Below are positions 21,029 to 29,040 of a stretch of 41,007 nucleotides of DNA, one piece after another. The notes below the pieces were generated by a model that did no database searches, was not told the origin of the DNA, and saw only the letters and a list, made by a program, of their open reading frames with translations. Location: positions 1-41,007 of IMG/VR virus record IMGVR_UViG_3300046683_000116. The stretch is one strand, 5' to 3'. Positions within the stretch are counted from its first letter, which is position 1. Each line of letters opens with the position of its first letter. The translations under genes were made by a program, and so were the position numbers. This DNA comes from a virus.

Positions 21029-22163
21029 TACTCGTTACGCCGACCTGGAAGAATTTGCCACGCAGACGGTCACTGAGCGGCAGCAGCTGGTCCCTGCTAC
21101 AATCACCCACGCCGCACCGCCGTCGCTTATCCACGGTGCCATGGCGGTCAACGTCAGCCGCGATGAAACGAAGATCCTGGCGCGCATCAAGACGCTTGCC
21201 CAGGCCGCTGGCGATGCCTGGTTCTATCGTATCCCGTTCAAGGACAAAAAGACTGGCCGCACCACCTTCGTCGAGGGACCCAGCATCAAGCTGGCCAACG
21301 ATGTCGCGCGCATCTATGGCAACTGCGACGTCGACGAATGGGTGTCAGGTGAAGGCCTCGACTATTGGGAATTCACCGCCAGGTTCATCGACCTGGAAAG
21401 CGGCTATTCGCTGACGCGGGTTTTCCGGCAGCGCAAGGACGCCGCAAAGGTCGGCAAGGACGAAGGCCGCAATCATGAGATCGGCTTTTCCATCGGCGCA
21501 TCGAAGTCGGTCAGGAACGTGATTATCAATGCGCTGCAGACCTATTCCGATTTTGCCTATGAGGAAGCGCGCGGCGCCCTGGTGACGCAGATCGGCAAGG
21601 ACGTCGAGCGCTGGCGCGGTGAAGTGTCCAGGCGCATCGGTGAACTGGTCGAGATCCAGCGCGTCGAGGCGGTGGTTGGCCGGACCGTCAAGGACTGGTT
21701 GGCGCCTGATATCGCCACGGTCGCAGCCATGGGCAAAGCCATCAAGGACGGCATGGCCACCGTTGACGAAAGTTTTCCACCGCTCCAGAAAGGACAGGTC
21801 AAGACTGACACTCAGCTTGATGACATTGCCAGCGAAGACCAGTCGTCTCAAACTCGCCAGGATGAGCCAGCCACGTCTTCACCTGGCGATACGGCAGCAG
21901 CAGATAAGGAGCGCCGCACCTCAGTCTCTGCTGCTGCCGCCCCCAACAAGGCCCACGCTGAAGCCGCTGCGAAGATGCTGACGCTGGCAGGTGACGCCAA
22001 GCTGAAGGTCGAGGACCGGCTTGATGCGTTGGAAGACATCGCACCGCTATGGGAGGATAAACTGTCGCCAGAGTTTTTCGCCAAGCTGGTGAAAACCTGC
22101 GTCGCGGTCGCAAAGGGATACATGACGCAGGCTGAAGGCTTCCAGGCACTGGAGGGACAATGA
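21021..22163 (+). CDS. Putative ssDNA annealing (recombination) protein
   Basis: 380 residues from ATG 21021 (AGGAG 10 nt upstream). The conserved-looking core spans ~40-200: RDETKILARIKTLAQAAGDA, WFYRIPFKDKKTG, GPSIKLANDVARIYGN, FTARFIDLESGYSLTRVF and FSIGASKSVRNVIINALQTY, followed by an acidic, disordered linker and a C-terminal helical part. Its place right after a YqaJ exonuclease is where RecT/Erf/Sak-type annealing proteins are found, and proteins with a GPSI(R/K)LA block occur there in other phages. I do not see RecT or Erf motifs, so function is inferred. Confidence 0.68.
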   Translation: MSDTRYADLEEFATQTVTERQQLVPATITHAAPPSLIHGAMAVNVSRDETKILARIKTLAQAAGDAWFYRIPFKDKKTGRTTFVEGPSIKLANDVARIYGNCDVDEWVSGEGLDYWEFTARFIDLESGYSLTRVFRQRKDAAKVGKDEGRNHEIGFSIGASKSVRNVIINALQTYSDFAYEEARGALVTQIGKDVERWRGEVSRRIGELVEIQRVEAVVGRTVKDWLAPDIATVAAMGKAIKDGMATVDESFPPLQKGQVKTDTQLDDIASEDQSSQTRQDEPATSSPGDTAAADKERRTSVSAAAAPNKAHAEAAAKMLTLAGDAKLKVEDRLDALEDIAPLWEDKLSPEFFAKLVKTCVAVAKGYMTQAEGFQALEGQ

Positions 22164-22384
22164 TGAACGCCGATCTTGACCAGGACGATCTGGTTTTCTG
22201 GCGCTACAAGGATCTGGTCGAACGGCGGATCGTCAGCGGTCGGTCGGATCTATCCCGCAAACAGCAACAGCACGGGTTCCCCCGTGCTGTTAAGTTGATT
22301 GGTGGTCAAGGTGGCGTCGCGTTGTTTCCGCGCGCCCAGGTCTCTGCCTGGGTTAGGAAACAACTTTCAAGACAGGGCGATTGA
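22160..22384 (+). CDS. AlpA/Xis-like excisionase or DNA-binding protein
   Basis: 74 residues. The pattern FWRYKDLVERRIVSGRSDLS ... HGFPRAVKLIGG ... ALFPRAQVSAWVRKQL is that of AlpA/MerR-like winged helix-turn-helix proteins, in which GFPxPxKL leads to the wing. These act as excisionases or activators of integrase. It is convergent with the integrase gene, overlapping it by 32 bp at the 3' ends, which supports an Xis role. A perfect 11-bp hairpin lies inside the coding sequence. Confidence 0.78.
   Translation: MMNADLDQDDLVFWRYKDLVERRIVSGRSDLSRKQQQHGFPRAVKLIGGQGGVALFPRAQVSAWVRKQLSRQGD
22266..22291. terminator. Perfect 11-bp hairpin in the xis gene (possible bidirectional terminator)
   Basis: AACAGCACGGG (22266-22276) and CCCGTGCTGTT (22281-22291) flank a 4-nt TTCC loop. 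On the minus strand it lies ~62 nt downstream of the integrase stop, where a terminator is expected. It also lies on the plus-strand xis message. No true T-run follows either way, so attenuation rather than strong termination is possible. Confidence 0.55.
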
Positions 22385-23561
22385 TGCCCAGGATACCTTC
22401 CAGCTTTTCCGCCCAGAGACGCAGCGCGCGTTCTTTGTCCTCTATCATCAGTGACCGCATATAGACGCCACCGACGCCAGGGATGGCATGGTTCAATACG
22501 CCCTCGATCACTTCCTGGATCACTAGGCCCTGCATGCCGGTGGCGGCAGTGCGGCGCAAGTCATGCAGGCGCCAGTCGCTGGTCCCTGACAATTCCTGCA
22601 GCAGCGTCTTCAGCTTCGAAAACCCAGAGATCTTATTGCCGGTGCGGCCACCGAACGCCAGGTGGTCGGCTTCACCATGCGGGATCTGTTCCAGCGCCAG
22701 GCGCGGCAGCTTCAGCGACTGCGGACGATTGGCCTTGTTCTTCTCAAAAGCCCAGGCGCCGTTTTCGATGTCACCTATCAGGATAGATCCGGCTTCATCC
22801 TTGCGCTGGGCTGTCACCAGCAGGAACCGGATCATCTTGGCGTAGCTCTTTGCCACGCCTGCATCCATCTTGGCGCATGCATTCCAGATCGCGATGATCT
22901 CTTCGTTTGACAGGACGCGGTCGCGCTTCTTTTCGCCACCGTGGCGCATGATGTCGAGCACCAGGTTATGCTGGATGATCTCTTCAGATGACGCCCAGCG
23001 GGTGACTGGTCCCAGGTAGGCCATGAAGCGGTTCGATGCATAGGGCGCTGGCTGGCCGCGCTTGGCTTTCTTCTGGGTGGCGCCAGCGGCGATCTGGTCG
23101 CGCATCAGACGCAGGTCCGCCTTGGTGAAGTCTTCCGCGATGGTGCCGATAAAGCCCAGCTGGGTGAAGGCGTAGCGCAGCGCGCGCATCGCCTCTGGCA
23201 CGCTCTTATTGCGCTTGTCATTCTGACGCAGGCGCCAGGCTTCATAGCGGTCGAGCATGTCACCGATGGTAGGACGGGCCTTTGCATGCACTGGAGCTAA
23301 TACAACCACCGGCACGCCCTGCTCGATCCTGGCTGCGATGCCTGCTGCCTGGTCCCTGGCTTCCTTGACGTCGACCTCTGGGAAATAGCCCAGGCGTTCG
23401 AACTGGTACTTATCGCCCTGCAGAAAACGCATCTGCCAGGTCTTCCGGTTTTTGCCGACGCGAATATGCAGACCCTGGGTCTGGGTGTCCCAGTAGGTCC
23501 CAGGCTTGGCGGTCCTCAGAAAGAGCGGTGTCAGGTTCTTCATGGCCATGGCGGTTTCCAT
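22353..23561 (-). CDS. int: Tyrosine integrase (site-specific recombinase)
   Basis: 402 residues. The N-terminus has an arm-binding domain (DUF4102-like: LHIRVGKNRKTWQMRF), a SAM-like core-binding region in the middle and a C-terminal catalytic domain with R253 (AQRKDE), HDLRRTAA (H333, R336), H358 (VLNHAI) and the nucleophile Y367 (GGVYMRS). It recombines attP with a host tRNA gene. A start at ATG 23549 is a good alternative, with a GGAAA site; 23561 overlaps an arm-type repeat. It is next to attP and convergent with the xis-like gene. Confidence 0.94.
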   Translation of the reverse strand: METAMAMKNLTPLFLRTAKPGTYWDTQTQGLHIRVGKNRKTWQMRFLQGDKYQFERLGYFPEVDVKEARDQAAGIAARIEQGVPVVVLAPVHAKARPTIGDMLDRYEAWRLRQNDKRNKSVPEAMRALRYAFTQLGFIGTIAEDFTKADLRLMRDQIAAGATQKKAKRGQPAPYASNRFMAYLGPVTRWASSEEIIQHNLVLDIMRHGGEKKRDRVLSNEEIIAIWNACAKMDAGVAKSYAKMIRFLLVTAQRKDEAGSILIGDIENGAWAFEKNKANRPQSLKLPRLALEQIPHGEADHLAFGGRTGNKISGFSKLKTLLQELSGTSDWRLHDLRRTAATGMQGLVIQEVIEGVLNHAIPGVGGVYMRSLMIEDKERALRLWAEKLEGILGINRPVLKVVS

Positions 23562-23603
23562 TTTTGTGTTATTGGAAGGCGTTTTTTGTGTTAATTTGTG
23601 TTA
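23561..23603. repeat. Left attP arm: three arm-type sites
   Basis: Copies of TTTTTGTGTTA or ATTTGTGTTA at 23561-23571, 23583-23593 and 23594-23603, the last two in tandem. The same sequence occurs four times in the right arm. These are probably integrase arm-type binding sites. Confidence 0.7.
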
Positions 23604-23709
23604 TAGCCTTCTACACTACGATGATACGGGATGGAAGCCCCTGGGACAAATATTTAATGATTTCAATGGCTTGTAGGTACTTAAGTGATTGATATTATTG
23701 GCCATTTGG

Positions 23710-23758
23710 CTGACTTTTAATCAGTAGGTCGACGGTTCGAGCCCGTCCGCTCTCACCA
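23710..23758 (+). other. 3' fragment of tRNA-Lys(UUU): attP core
   Basis: The sequence contains a complete anticodon arm (CTGA CTTTTAA TCAG, anticodon TTT), a variable loop, a T-arm (GACGG TTCGAGC CCGTC) and an acceptor end with CCA. The 5' half (a GAGAGCG-like strand to pair with CGCTCTC) is missing upstream, so it is a partial tRNA that would complete the host gene. The crossover is probably within the anticodon arm or just 3' of it. Confidence 0.85.
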
Positions 23759-23821
23759 AAAAACCCCATAAAATCAACGATTTAGCTCTCCGCGGCGGTT
23801 AGCCGACTAAGCCCGATACCG

Positions 23822-23892
23822 TTTTTGTGTTACGATTTGTGTTATTGGCCAAATGCTGCCGTGACACAAAAATCGAATTCCGTAACACAAAT
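23822..23892. repeat. Right attP arm: four arm-type sites (two direct, two inverted)
   Basis: TTTTTGTGTTA at 23822-23832, ATTTGTGTTA at 23835-23844, and inverted copies at 23862-23872 (one mismatch) and 23883-23892. Confidence 0.7.
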
Positions 23893-23896
23893 CTGG

Positions 23897-24085
23897 CTAG
23901 ACGTGCGGCACGGATATTCCGAATGCCTGCAGCACCAGCAGCAAGATGAAGATGAAAGCCAGCACCACACTGCCGACCATCACCACCCTGGCCAGCGGCT
24001 GCGGCACGCCCAGGGCTGGCACCGCCCAGTAAATCAAAGCCACCAGGGCGCAGATCACCAGGACATAAACCAGGAGCATAATCAT
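23897..24085 (-). CDS. Small membrane protein with two TM helices, holin-like (62 aa)
   Basis: 62 residues: MIMLLVYVLVICALVALIYW (TM1), a short loop, and VVMVGSVVLAFIFILLLVLQ (TM2). GGAGG ribosome-binding site 9 nt before the ATG. Size and two-TM topology fit a class II holin; no definite family. It is the last gene of the late operon, ATGA-coupled to another membrane protein, and is a plausible partner of the endolysin. Confidence 0.62.
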   Translation of the reverse strand: MIMLLVYVLVICALVALIYWAVPALGVPQPLARVVMVGSVVLAFIFILLLVLQAFGISVPHV

Positions 24086-24288
24086 CGCGTCGATCCTCCA
24101 TTTTTGAAGTAGCTCATGACAATCGGATTGAGCAGCGCCGTCAGATATCCGACGATGACGCCGACCAGCTTTGCAATCTCTGGGTTGCCTATGTCGACGA
24201 ACCCGATCAGCACAATAAGGACGATGGCGAAGAACCCGATCAGCACCAGGACGGCGATGATGGTCGAGGCTGATGGCGTCAGGTTCAT
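24082..24288 (-). CDS. Small membrane protein, one or two TM helices (68 aa)
   Basis: 68 residues with a long hydrophobic stretch (STIIAVLVLIGFFAIVLIVL, ~8-30) and a second hydrophobic helix near 40-60. It is coupled by ATGA to its neighbours on both sides. A holin, antiholin or related membrane protein is likely; a role is inferred from topology and position at the end of the late operon. Confidence 0.6.
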   Translation of the reverse strand: MNLTPSASTIIAVLVLIGFFAIVLIVLIGFVDIGNPEIAKLVGVIVGYLTALLNPIVMSYFKNGGSTR

Positions 24289-24518
24289 CGTGTTTCATCC
24301 TTCGGCGGGTGGTAATCCAGGTGCGCTGGATCGAAACACCTGGTGATCATCAGATTGATCGCGGCGCCTCTGCGGTCGGCGTCGCGCTGGTAGGCAAAGA
24401 ACGTCAGCACCGAAAACAGCGCGGCCAGCAGGATCGCAGCCAGGCAGGTCGGGCTGCCCTTCAGGGCGTCGATGGCGGATGTCGCCACCTTGCTCGCCTC
24501 CTCTGGGATGTTGCTCAT
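24285..24518 (-). CDS. Small membrane protein (77 aa), possible lysis accessory
   Basis: 77 residues: an amphipathic N-terminus (ATSAIDALKGSP), one TM helix (TCLAAILLAALFSVLTFFAY, ~29-48) and a charged tail. Proteins with this ALKGSPT-x-L-A-x-I-L opening followed by one TM occur in several rhizobial-type prophages near tail fibre genes, as far as I recall, without known function. ATGA overlap with the upstream 66-aa gene. Confidence 0.62.
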   Translation of the reverse strand: MSNIPEEASKVATSAIDALKGSPTCLAAILLAALFSVLTFFAYQRDADRRGAAINLMITRCFDPAHLDYHPPKDETR

Positions 24519-24715
24519 GCGGCCTCTGGCGGCGGTTCGTCAGCCGGTGCGATGCTGCCGCCACCGATGATGTAATCAGGCCAGGGCGGCACGTCCGTAT
24601 TCCATGACGGGATGAAATATTCTTTGTCATCATCGCCGATAGCAGTGATGGTCTGCGGCATGCCTGGAATGTCCGCCACCACCCATTTTGCCGAAACGTA
24701 TTTTGAGAGAGCCAT
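24515..24715 (-). CDS. Small hypothetical protein following the fibre genes (66 aa)
   Basis: 66 residues from ATG 24715 (a GTG at 24721 would add two). The ribosome-binding site is the GAGGATG element at the end of the preceding fibre gene. It starts MALSKYVSAKWVVADIPGMP and contains an IPSWNTDVPPWPDYIIGGG segment with an acidic Pro-rich tail. No family recognised. It may be a fibre-tip or fibre-assembly accessory, judging by position only. Confidence 0.6.
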   Translation of the reverse strand: MALSKYVSAKWVVADIPGMPQTITAIGDDDKEYFIPSWNTDVPPWPDYIIGGGSIAPADEPPPEAA

Positions 24716-24717
24716 AT

Positions 24718-25803
24718 TCACATCCTCGCGCTTAGAGTGCCGTTAGACGAAGTATCGAATGAGCAGTTCCCTGTTGTGCCGATGATTGCCCTAACCAGGA
24801 CAGAGGTATTGCCAAGAGCGACCACGGCGCCAGTGGCCATGTTCACGTAGCTGAATGTTGGCTGGCCCACGGTCGGGGTTACCCTCATTGGCACCGGCAG
24901 CGCCATGGATGGACCGTCATAATTCCCGGTGCTTCCGTAGCCAGATATATTGGCCCTTGGAAATGGTTGGAAATACGCCATGCAGTCCAGCAACGCATCG
25001 CGATATAGCGGCGCCACAAAAGGCGGCGGCACGCCAGTTTTATCAGGGTCGGCGTATAGGCCGACATCGAACAATTCCACAACGTTGCCGTTGGTAGCGA
25101 CCATGTTGGAGTTAGCGGCAGTGCCAAGGAAGTTGCCAGCCTGCCAGCCTTCCACGCCTTGATACGTCGAGCCAACACCGTCAGAAATTATCAAACCCAA
25201 ACCTAGCGTAGTATCAACCGTCCATGTTCCAGTGACGTCACCAGGGATAACGAATGCCTGCACCGTGTCGGTGTTTGCCTGCGCCGCTAAAATGGTGAAA
25301 TTTTTGACGTAGGAACGATTGCCAGCGCCATTGCGCAGCACAAAAGAATAGGTGCCTGCAGGTCCCCTAAAGCCGAAACGCAGGACCGATTGAAACGCCG
25401 CTGCAGCCCCAAAGCCAAGACCAGAAATTCGGCTCCCTTCGATGTTCTGCGAAATACTGGAAAAATCCGCCGCCGCTAACGACGCTTTCGGTGTCGTCAC
25501 TGTCTTGCGAATGCGTGCCAGACTGCCATCTGGCGTATAAGAGGCGACCTGCTGCGCTGAACATACGGCGCCAGTAAAAACCATCTGCCATTGGTCAACT
25601 GGCCAATAACCGTTAGTGTTTCCAGCTGAAGAACCGTTCTGCTGACTGATATGCATCGCCGGGTTAACGATAAGATTGGTATCTCGCGCCGTCTTCAGCT
25701 GCACTGGCGACAGGTTCCAGGCGACGCCGTCCCAGGTGTAAATCATGCCGGTGCCAGGATTAAAGGTCTGGCCGATAAAGGTCGGGACGGGGAAATCGAT
25801 CAT
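24718..25803 (-). CDS. Tail fibre paralogue 1 (361 aa)
   Basis: 361 residues from ATG 25803, with GAGGA from the end of the preceding gene as its ribosome-binding site. The N-terminus IDFPVPTFIGQTFNPGTGMIY is a virion-attachment type of sequence shared with paralogue 2. The body matches the other fibres: RNLIVN-like, RIRKTVTTPKASLAA, GFRGPAGTYSF, EGWQAGNF, SNMVATNGNVVELFDVGLYAD, PDKTGVPPPF. The C-terminal ~100 residues differ and would form the receptor-binding tip. It ends in SARM. Confidence 0.85.
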   Translation of the reverse strand: MIDFPVPTFIGQTFNPGTGMIYTWDGVAWNLSPVQLKTARDTNLIVNPAMHISQQNGSSAGNTNGYWPVDQWQMVFTGAVCSAQQVASYTPDGSLARIRKTVTTPKASLAAADFSSISQNIEGSRISGLGFGAAAAFQSVLRFGFRGPAGTYSFVLRNGAGNRSYVKNFTILAAQANTDTVQAFVIPGDVTGTWTVDTTLGLGLIISDGVGSTYQGVEGWQAGNFLGTAANSNMVATNGNVVELFDVGLYADPDKTGVPPPFVAPLYRDALLDCMAYFQPFPRANISGYGSTGNYDGPSMALPVPMRVTPTVGQPTFSYVNMATGAVVALGNTSVLVRAIIGTTGNCSFDTSSNGTLSARM

Positions 25804-25804
25804 C

Positions 25805-27031
25805 TCACATCCTCGCATTCAATCGGTATTTTCGGTAAAGCAGGGAACCGGAATTAGCCGTGGTCTGCAGCTGAAAATAACCACTCTTATTGTCAGCGAC
25901 AGCATCGCCAGAAGCGACTGCATTGGCGGCAGTGCCAGCGGAGATAACCACCAGCGTCGGTGCCGTCCGCATTATTTCCTGCATATACCAGGGGACAATA
26001 AAGAACCCAGGCGTGCCTTGTTGCCCGTGAACCAAGGCTTCCTGGTAGTAGCGGCTGCAATCGCGCAGCGTGTCGTTATAGTCCTCGATCTCGTATGGTG
26101 GCGGCACTGCAGTCTTATCGGGATCGGCATAAAGACCCACGTCGAACAGTTCGATGATGTTGCCGTTGGTGGCCACCATATTGCTGTTCGCGGTGGTGCT
26201 GGTGAAATTGCCAGCTTGCCAGCCCTCGACACCCAGAGACGTCGAGCCTGCAGCGTCAGTGACGCCAAGCCATAGGCCGATTGTGTTGTCACCTGCCCAG
26301 GCGCCAGTGACGTCGCCTGGAATGACAAAGACCTGCACAGTATCAGTGTTGGCTTGGCCTGCAGTAATAGTGAAATTCTTGACATAGGAACGGGTGGTGC
26401 CATTGCGCAGCGAAAAGGAATAGGTGCCTGCCGGTCCCTTGAAACCAAATCGCAGGACCAGTTGAACCGCTGCGGCATTGCCGAACGCCAGGCCAGCCAT
26501 GCGAGTGCCTTCGATTGCCTGAAGCAATGTCGAGTAATCGCCAGCGGCCAATGATGCCTTTGGCGTTGTGACCGTCTTGCGGATACGGGTCGGACTGCCA
26601 GCAGGTGTTAGACTTTGGACCATCCCCACTGATTGAACAGGACCGACAAACGCTGATACCCACTGGTCGGCTGGATAGTAGTTAGCGATGCTGCCAGCGA
26701 CAAAACCGTTTTCTTGACCTAGTAACATCGCGCCATTTATGACCAGGTTCCTGGATCTTGCCGTCTTTACCAGGTAGCCATCGCCAGCCACACCGCCAGC
26801 GGCCTGGACCCACTGCTTTGAATTCCCATCGTTGTAGTAGAAATACAGTTGGCCGTTGGTCGACCGCCACCATTGCTGGTTATCGGCAGGGTTAGCCGGT
26901 GGCGTGTCAGATGCGAACGCGGCGGCCATGACAGGAACGATGTTCCAGCCCACGCCGTCCCACTGCCAGGTGGTGCCGCCCTGGGAGATCTGCTGGCCGA
27001 TGATCGGCGTCGAGGGGAAATCTATCGCCAT
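25805..27031 (-). CDS. Tail fibre paralogue 2 (408 aa)
   Basis: 408 residues from ATG 27031 (a GTG at 27034 would add one). The N-terminus (AIDFPSTPIIGQQISQGGTT) and most of the body repeat those of paralogue 1, notably the shared KTVTTPKASLAA, GPAGTYSF and GDVTGxW blocks, so this pair is the more recent duplication. The C-terminal domain ends NARM. Start TGATG overlaps the stop of paralogue 3. Likely host-binding fibre or tip. Confidence 0.85.
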   Translation of the reverse strand: MAIDFPSTPIIGQQISQGGTTWQWDGVGWNIVPVMAAAFASDTPPANPADNQQWWRSTNGQLYFYYNDGNSKQWVQAAGGVAGDGYLVKTARSRNLVINGAMLLGQENGFVAGSIANYYPADQWVSAFVGPVQSVGMVQSLTPAGSPTRIRKTVTTPKASLAAGDYSTLLQAIEGTRMAGLAFGNAAAVQLVLRFGFKGPAGTYSFSLRNGTTRSYVKNFTITAGQANTDTVQVFVIPGDVTGAWAGDNTIGLWLGVTDAAGSTSLGVEGWQAGNFTSTTANSNMVATNGNIIELFDVGLYADPDKTAVPPPYEIEDYNDTLRDCSRYYQEALVHGQQGTPGFFIVPWYMQEIMRTAPTLVVISAGTAANAVASGDAVADNKSGYFQLQTTANSGSLLYRKYRLNARM

Positions 27032-29040
27032 CACATCCTCGCATTCACTGCCAGTTCAACGGCATAGTAAGCCAGGCCGTTCGCGGCATCCTTGATTGAT
27101 TGCATGGCAAACCCTAGCGCGTTGATGCCCGATATCGTTGGCACGCCTGTATTCAGGTTATTGTTGTAGATGAACCCAGTTGTCGGTGCCGTTCGCTTTG
27201 GAACGGCCCATAGCCTGGACGTCAGGGACCCAGCTGTGGCGATGGTATAAACTTGCTCGACATAGCGATAAGTGCGCTCGTAGTAACGCATGCACCTGGC
27301 CAGGTCGTCGGCGTAATTCGGGATCTCAAACGCTGGCGCCAGGCCGGTCTTGTCGGGATCTGGATAGAGCCCAAAATCCCAGAACTGGAACGTCTGCACT
27401 GCAGCGATGCCGTTTGACATACCTACAAGGCCATTGAAGACGCCGCTATTCCAGCCAGCCGCTGGCGCTGAATAGGTGGCGCCGCAAGCCAGCGTAATCA
27501 CAAGATAGATGCCAGCCGAATTGTCCGTTGCCCATGTTGTCATGCTACCTGGTGGCGCTGGAACCTTGATGACCTGGACGGTGTCCGTAAGAGCCTGGGC
27601 TGCGCTGATGGTGAACGAAGCAATAAAGGAATGTGTCGTGACGCTGCCATTGAAGTTGCGAACGCTGACGGCATAGGTGCCAGCAGGCCCGTTAAAGCCG
27701 AACGTCAGGACGGCATCCTTTGGGGTCGCGGTATTCCATCCCAGGTCTTGAATGTTCAGGCCTTCGATGGCCGAAAACACGCAGATCAAATCACCAGCAC
27801 CAAGCGACACTTTGGCGGTGGTGACGCGCAGACGCAGGCGAAACTGGCTGCCGCTGGGATTGAGTGCCGCGACGCGCCCAAACCCACATGCGGCGCCTGA
27901 TGCGACCAACGCATCCCAGAAATTATCAGCCGCGAAATAGTTATCTGTCGTGCCCTCGACGCTGCCGTTTTGCTGGGAGATATTCAGGGCGCCGTTGATA
28001 AGCAGGTTCTTCCGGCTGGCTGTCTTCCTGGAATAGTTCTGGTCGATGATCTGCGGGCTGGCTGACGTCATCACCCACTGCTGCGAATTGCCATCGTCAT
28101 ACCAGAGATACAGGACGCCAGTGCTCGATTTCCACCAGAACTGACCATCCTGCAGCGGTCCTGGCGGCGGCAGATCGTCAGTATGAGCACCACCGGATGA
28201 TGGCGCCCAGGCACCGTTTTTGCGGGAATAGCCCAGGCCATCGATTGGCGCTTCCTCTGTGACGTCGACCCAGGCTGCAGCCTTCCTGCCATAGGCGTTG
28301 GCGTCGCTGGGCGCATCCGTCAGCCGCAAGGCAATGGCGGTGTCCTGCGCATCGTTGCGGTTCTTCTCTGTCGTGATACGGCCATCAAGCGCGGTATCGG
28401 CAGCGGTCCTGGCCGCCGTCTCTGCCGTCATGGCGGCCTGGGTGGCGAAATAGGTGCTGTCGTGTCCGTCGAGCGTGTCGGCGTCCAGGCCAGATCCAGG
28501 CCCGTCGACGGTCTTGATCTTTGCCAGGATCTCGGCTGGCGTCGTCTCTTCAGTGATCGTCAGCGACAGGTTATCGATAGCGATGGTATTGGCGGTGATG
28601 CCATCGGCATTAGCCTGGATCTGGCTATCCTGGATGACGTCGTGCGCATCGTTGGCGTCCAGGCCTGCCTTGGTGGCGTAGTAGGCACCATGCTGGCCGT
28701 CGAGCAGATCGGCGTCGAGGTTCGACCCTGCACCGTCGACCGTGATCAAGGCCGCCAGGATCTCTTCAGGCGTCAGGGTCGATGGCGCAAAGGTGCCTTC
28801 GAAGATCCAATCGTCGCCGTTCCAGCGATAGACGTCGCCAGTGTCAATATCCAGATACATGTCGCCGGTCTGGCCGCCCTGCTCTGTCGGCGGACCAGAT
28901 CCGGTCATCCACATGGAACCGCGCGTAACCACCTGGTTGATCTCGACCAGGCCGATTTTCGGCGGCGGTGCGGTCGGCGGCACAATCGGCTGCTGGACCT
29001 CGACCACGATATCCTTTGAGGTAACGATGACGTCCGTCAT
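27031..29040 (-). CDS. Tail fibre paralogue 3, large (669 aa)
   Basis: 669 residues from ATG 29040. Residues ~1-80 form an attachment region. A 77-residue period then appears: PEEILAALITVDGAGSNLDA at 91-110 and PAEILAKIKTVDGPGSGLDA at 168-187, each followed by DxLDGxxxxYxAT, a common fibre-shaft repeat. A coiled-coil-like AETAARTAADTALDGR region follows. The C-terminal ~270 residues align with the other two fibres and end NARM. ATGA overlap with the gene upstream. Confidence 0.86.
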   Translation of the reverse strand: MTDVIVTSKDIVVEVQQPIVPPTAPPPKIGLVEINQVVTRGSMWMTGSGPPTEQGGQTGDMYLDIDTGDVYRWNGDDWIFEGTFAPSTLTPEEILAALITVDGAGSNLDADLLDGQHGAYYATKAGLDANDAHDVIQDSQIQANADGITANTIAIDNLSLTITEETTPAEILAKIKTVDGPGSGLDADTLDGHDSTYFATQAAMTAETAARTAADTALDGRITTEKNRNDAQDTAIALRLTDAPSDANAYGRKAAAWVDVTEEAPIDGLGYSRKNGAWAPSSGGAHTDDLPPPGPLQDGQFWWKSSTGVLYLWYDDGNSQQWVMTSASPQIIDQNYSRKTASRKNLLINGALNISQQNGSVEGTTDNYFAADNFWDALVASGAACGFGRVAALNPSGSQFRLRLRVTTAKVSLGAGDLICVFSAIEGLNIQDLGWNTATPKDAVLTFGFNGPAGTYAVSVRNFNGSVTTHSFIASFTISAAQALTDTVQVIKVPAPPGSMTTWATDNSAGIYLVITLACGATYSAPAAGWNSGVFNGLVGMSNGIAAVQTFQFWDFGLYPDPDKTGLAPAFEIPNYADDLARCMRYYERTYRYVEQVYTIATAGSLTSRLWAVPKRTAPTTGFIYNNNLNTGVPTISGINALGFAMQSIKDAANGLAYYAVELAVNARM

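Larger units (their letters stand above)
23561..23892. other. attP: attP region
   Basis: About 330 bp without a gene between int and the end of the late operon. It has a tRNA-Lys 3' segment as core and seven copies of a WTTTGTGTTA repeat in the two arms: three left, and four right (two direct, two inverted). This is the standard architecture of a tyrosine-integrase attachment site, and the host tRNA gene would be restored on integration. Confidence 0.82.

Noticed and set aside
23710-23758. Functional tRNA gene
   Set aside because: Only the anticodon arm to the CCA end is present; the 5' half and D-arm are missing, so it is an attP core, not a tRNA.
23561-23892. CRISPR array
   Set aside because: The seven short repeats are only 10-11 bp, irregularly spaced and partly inverted; they fit integrase arm sites.
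28440-28760. Insertion or gene duplication in fibre paralogue 3 as a mobile element
   Set aside because: The two 77-residue repeats are ordinary fibre-shaft repeats with no inverted ends or transposase.
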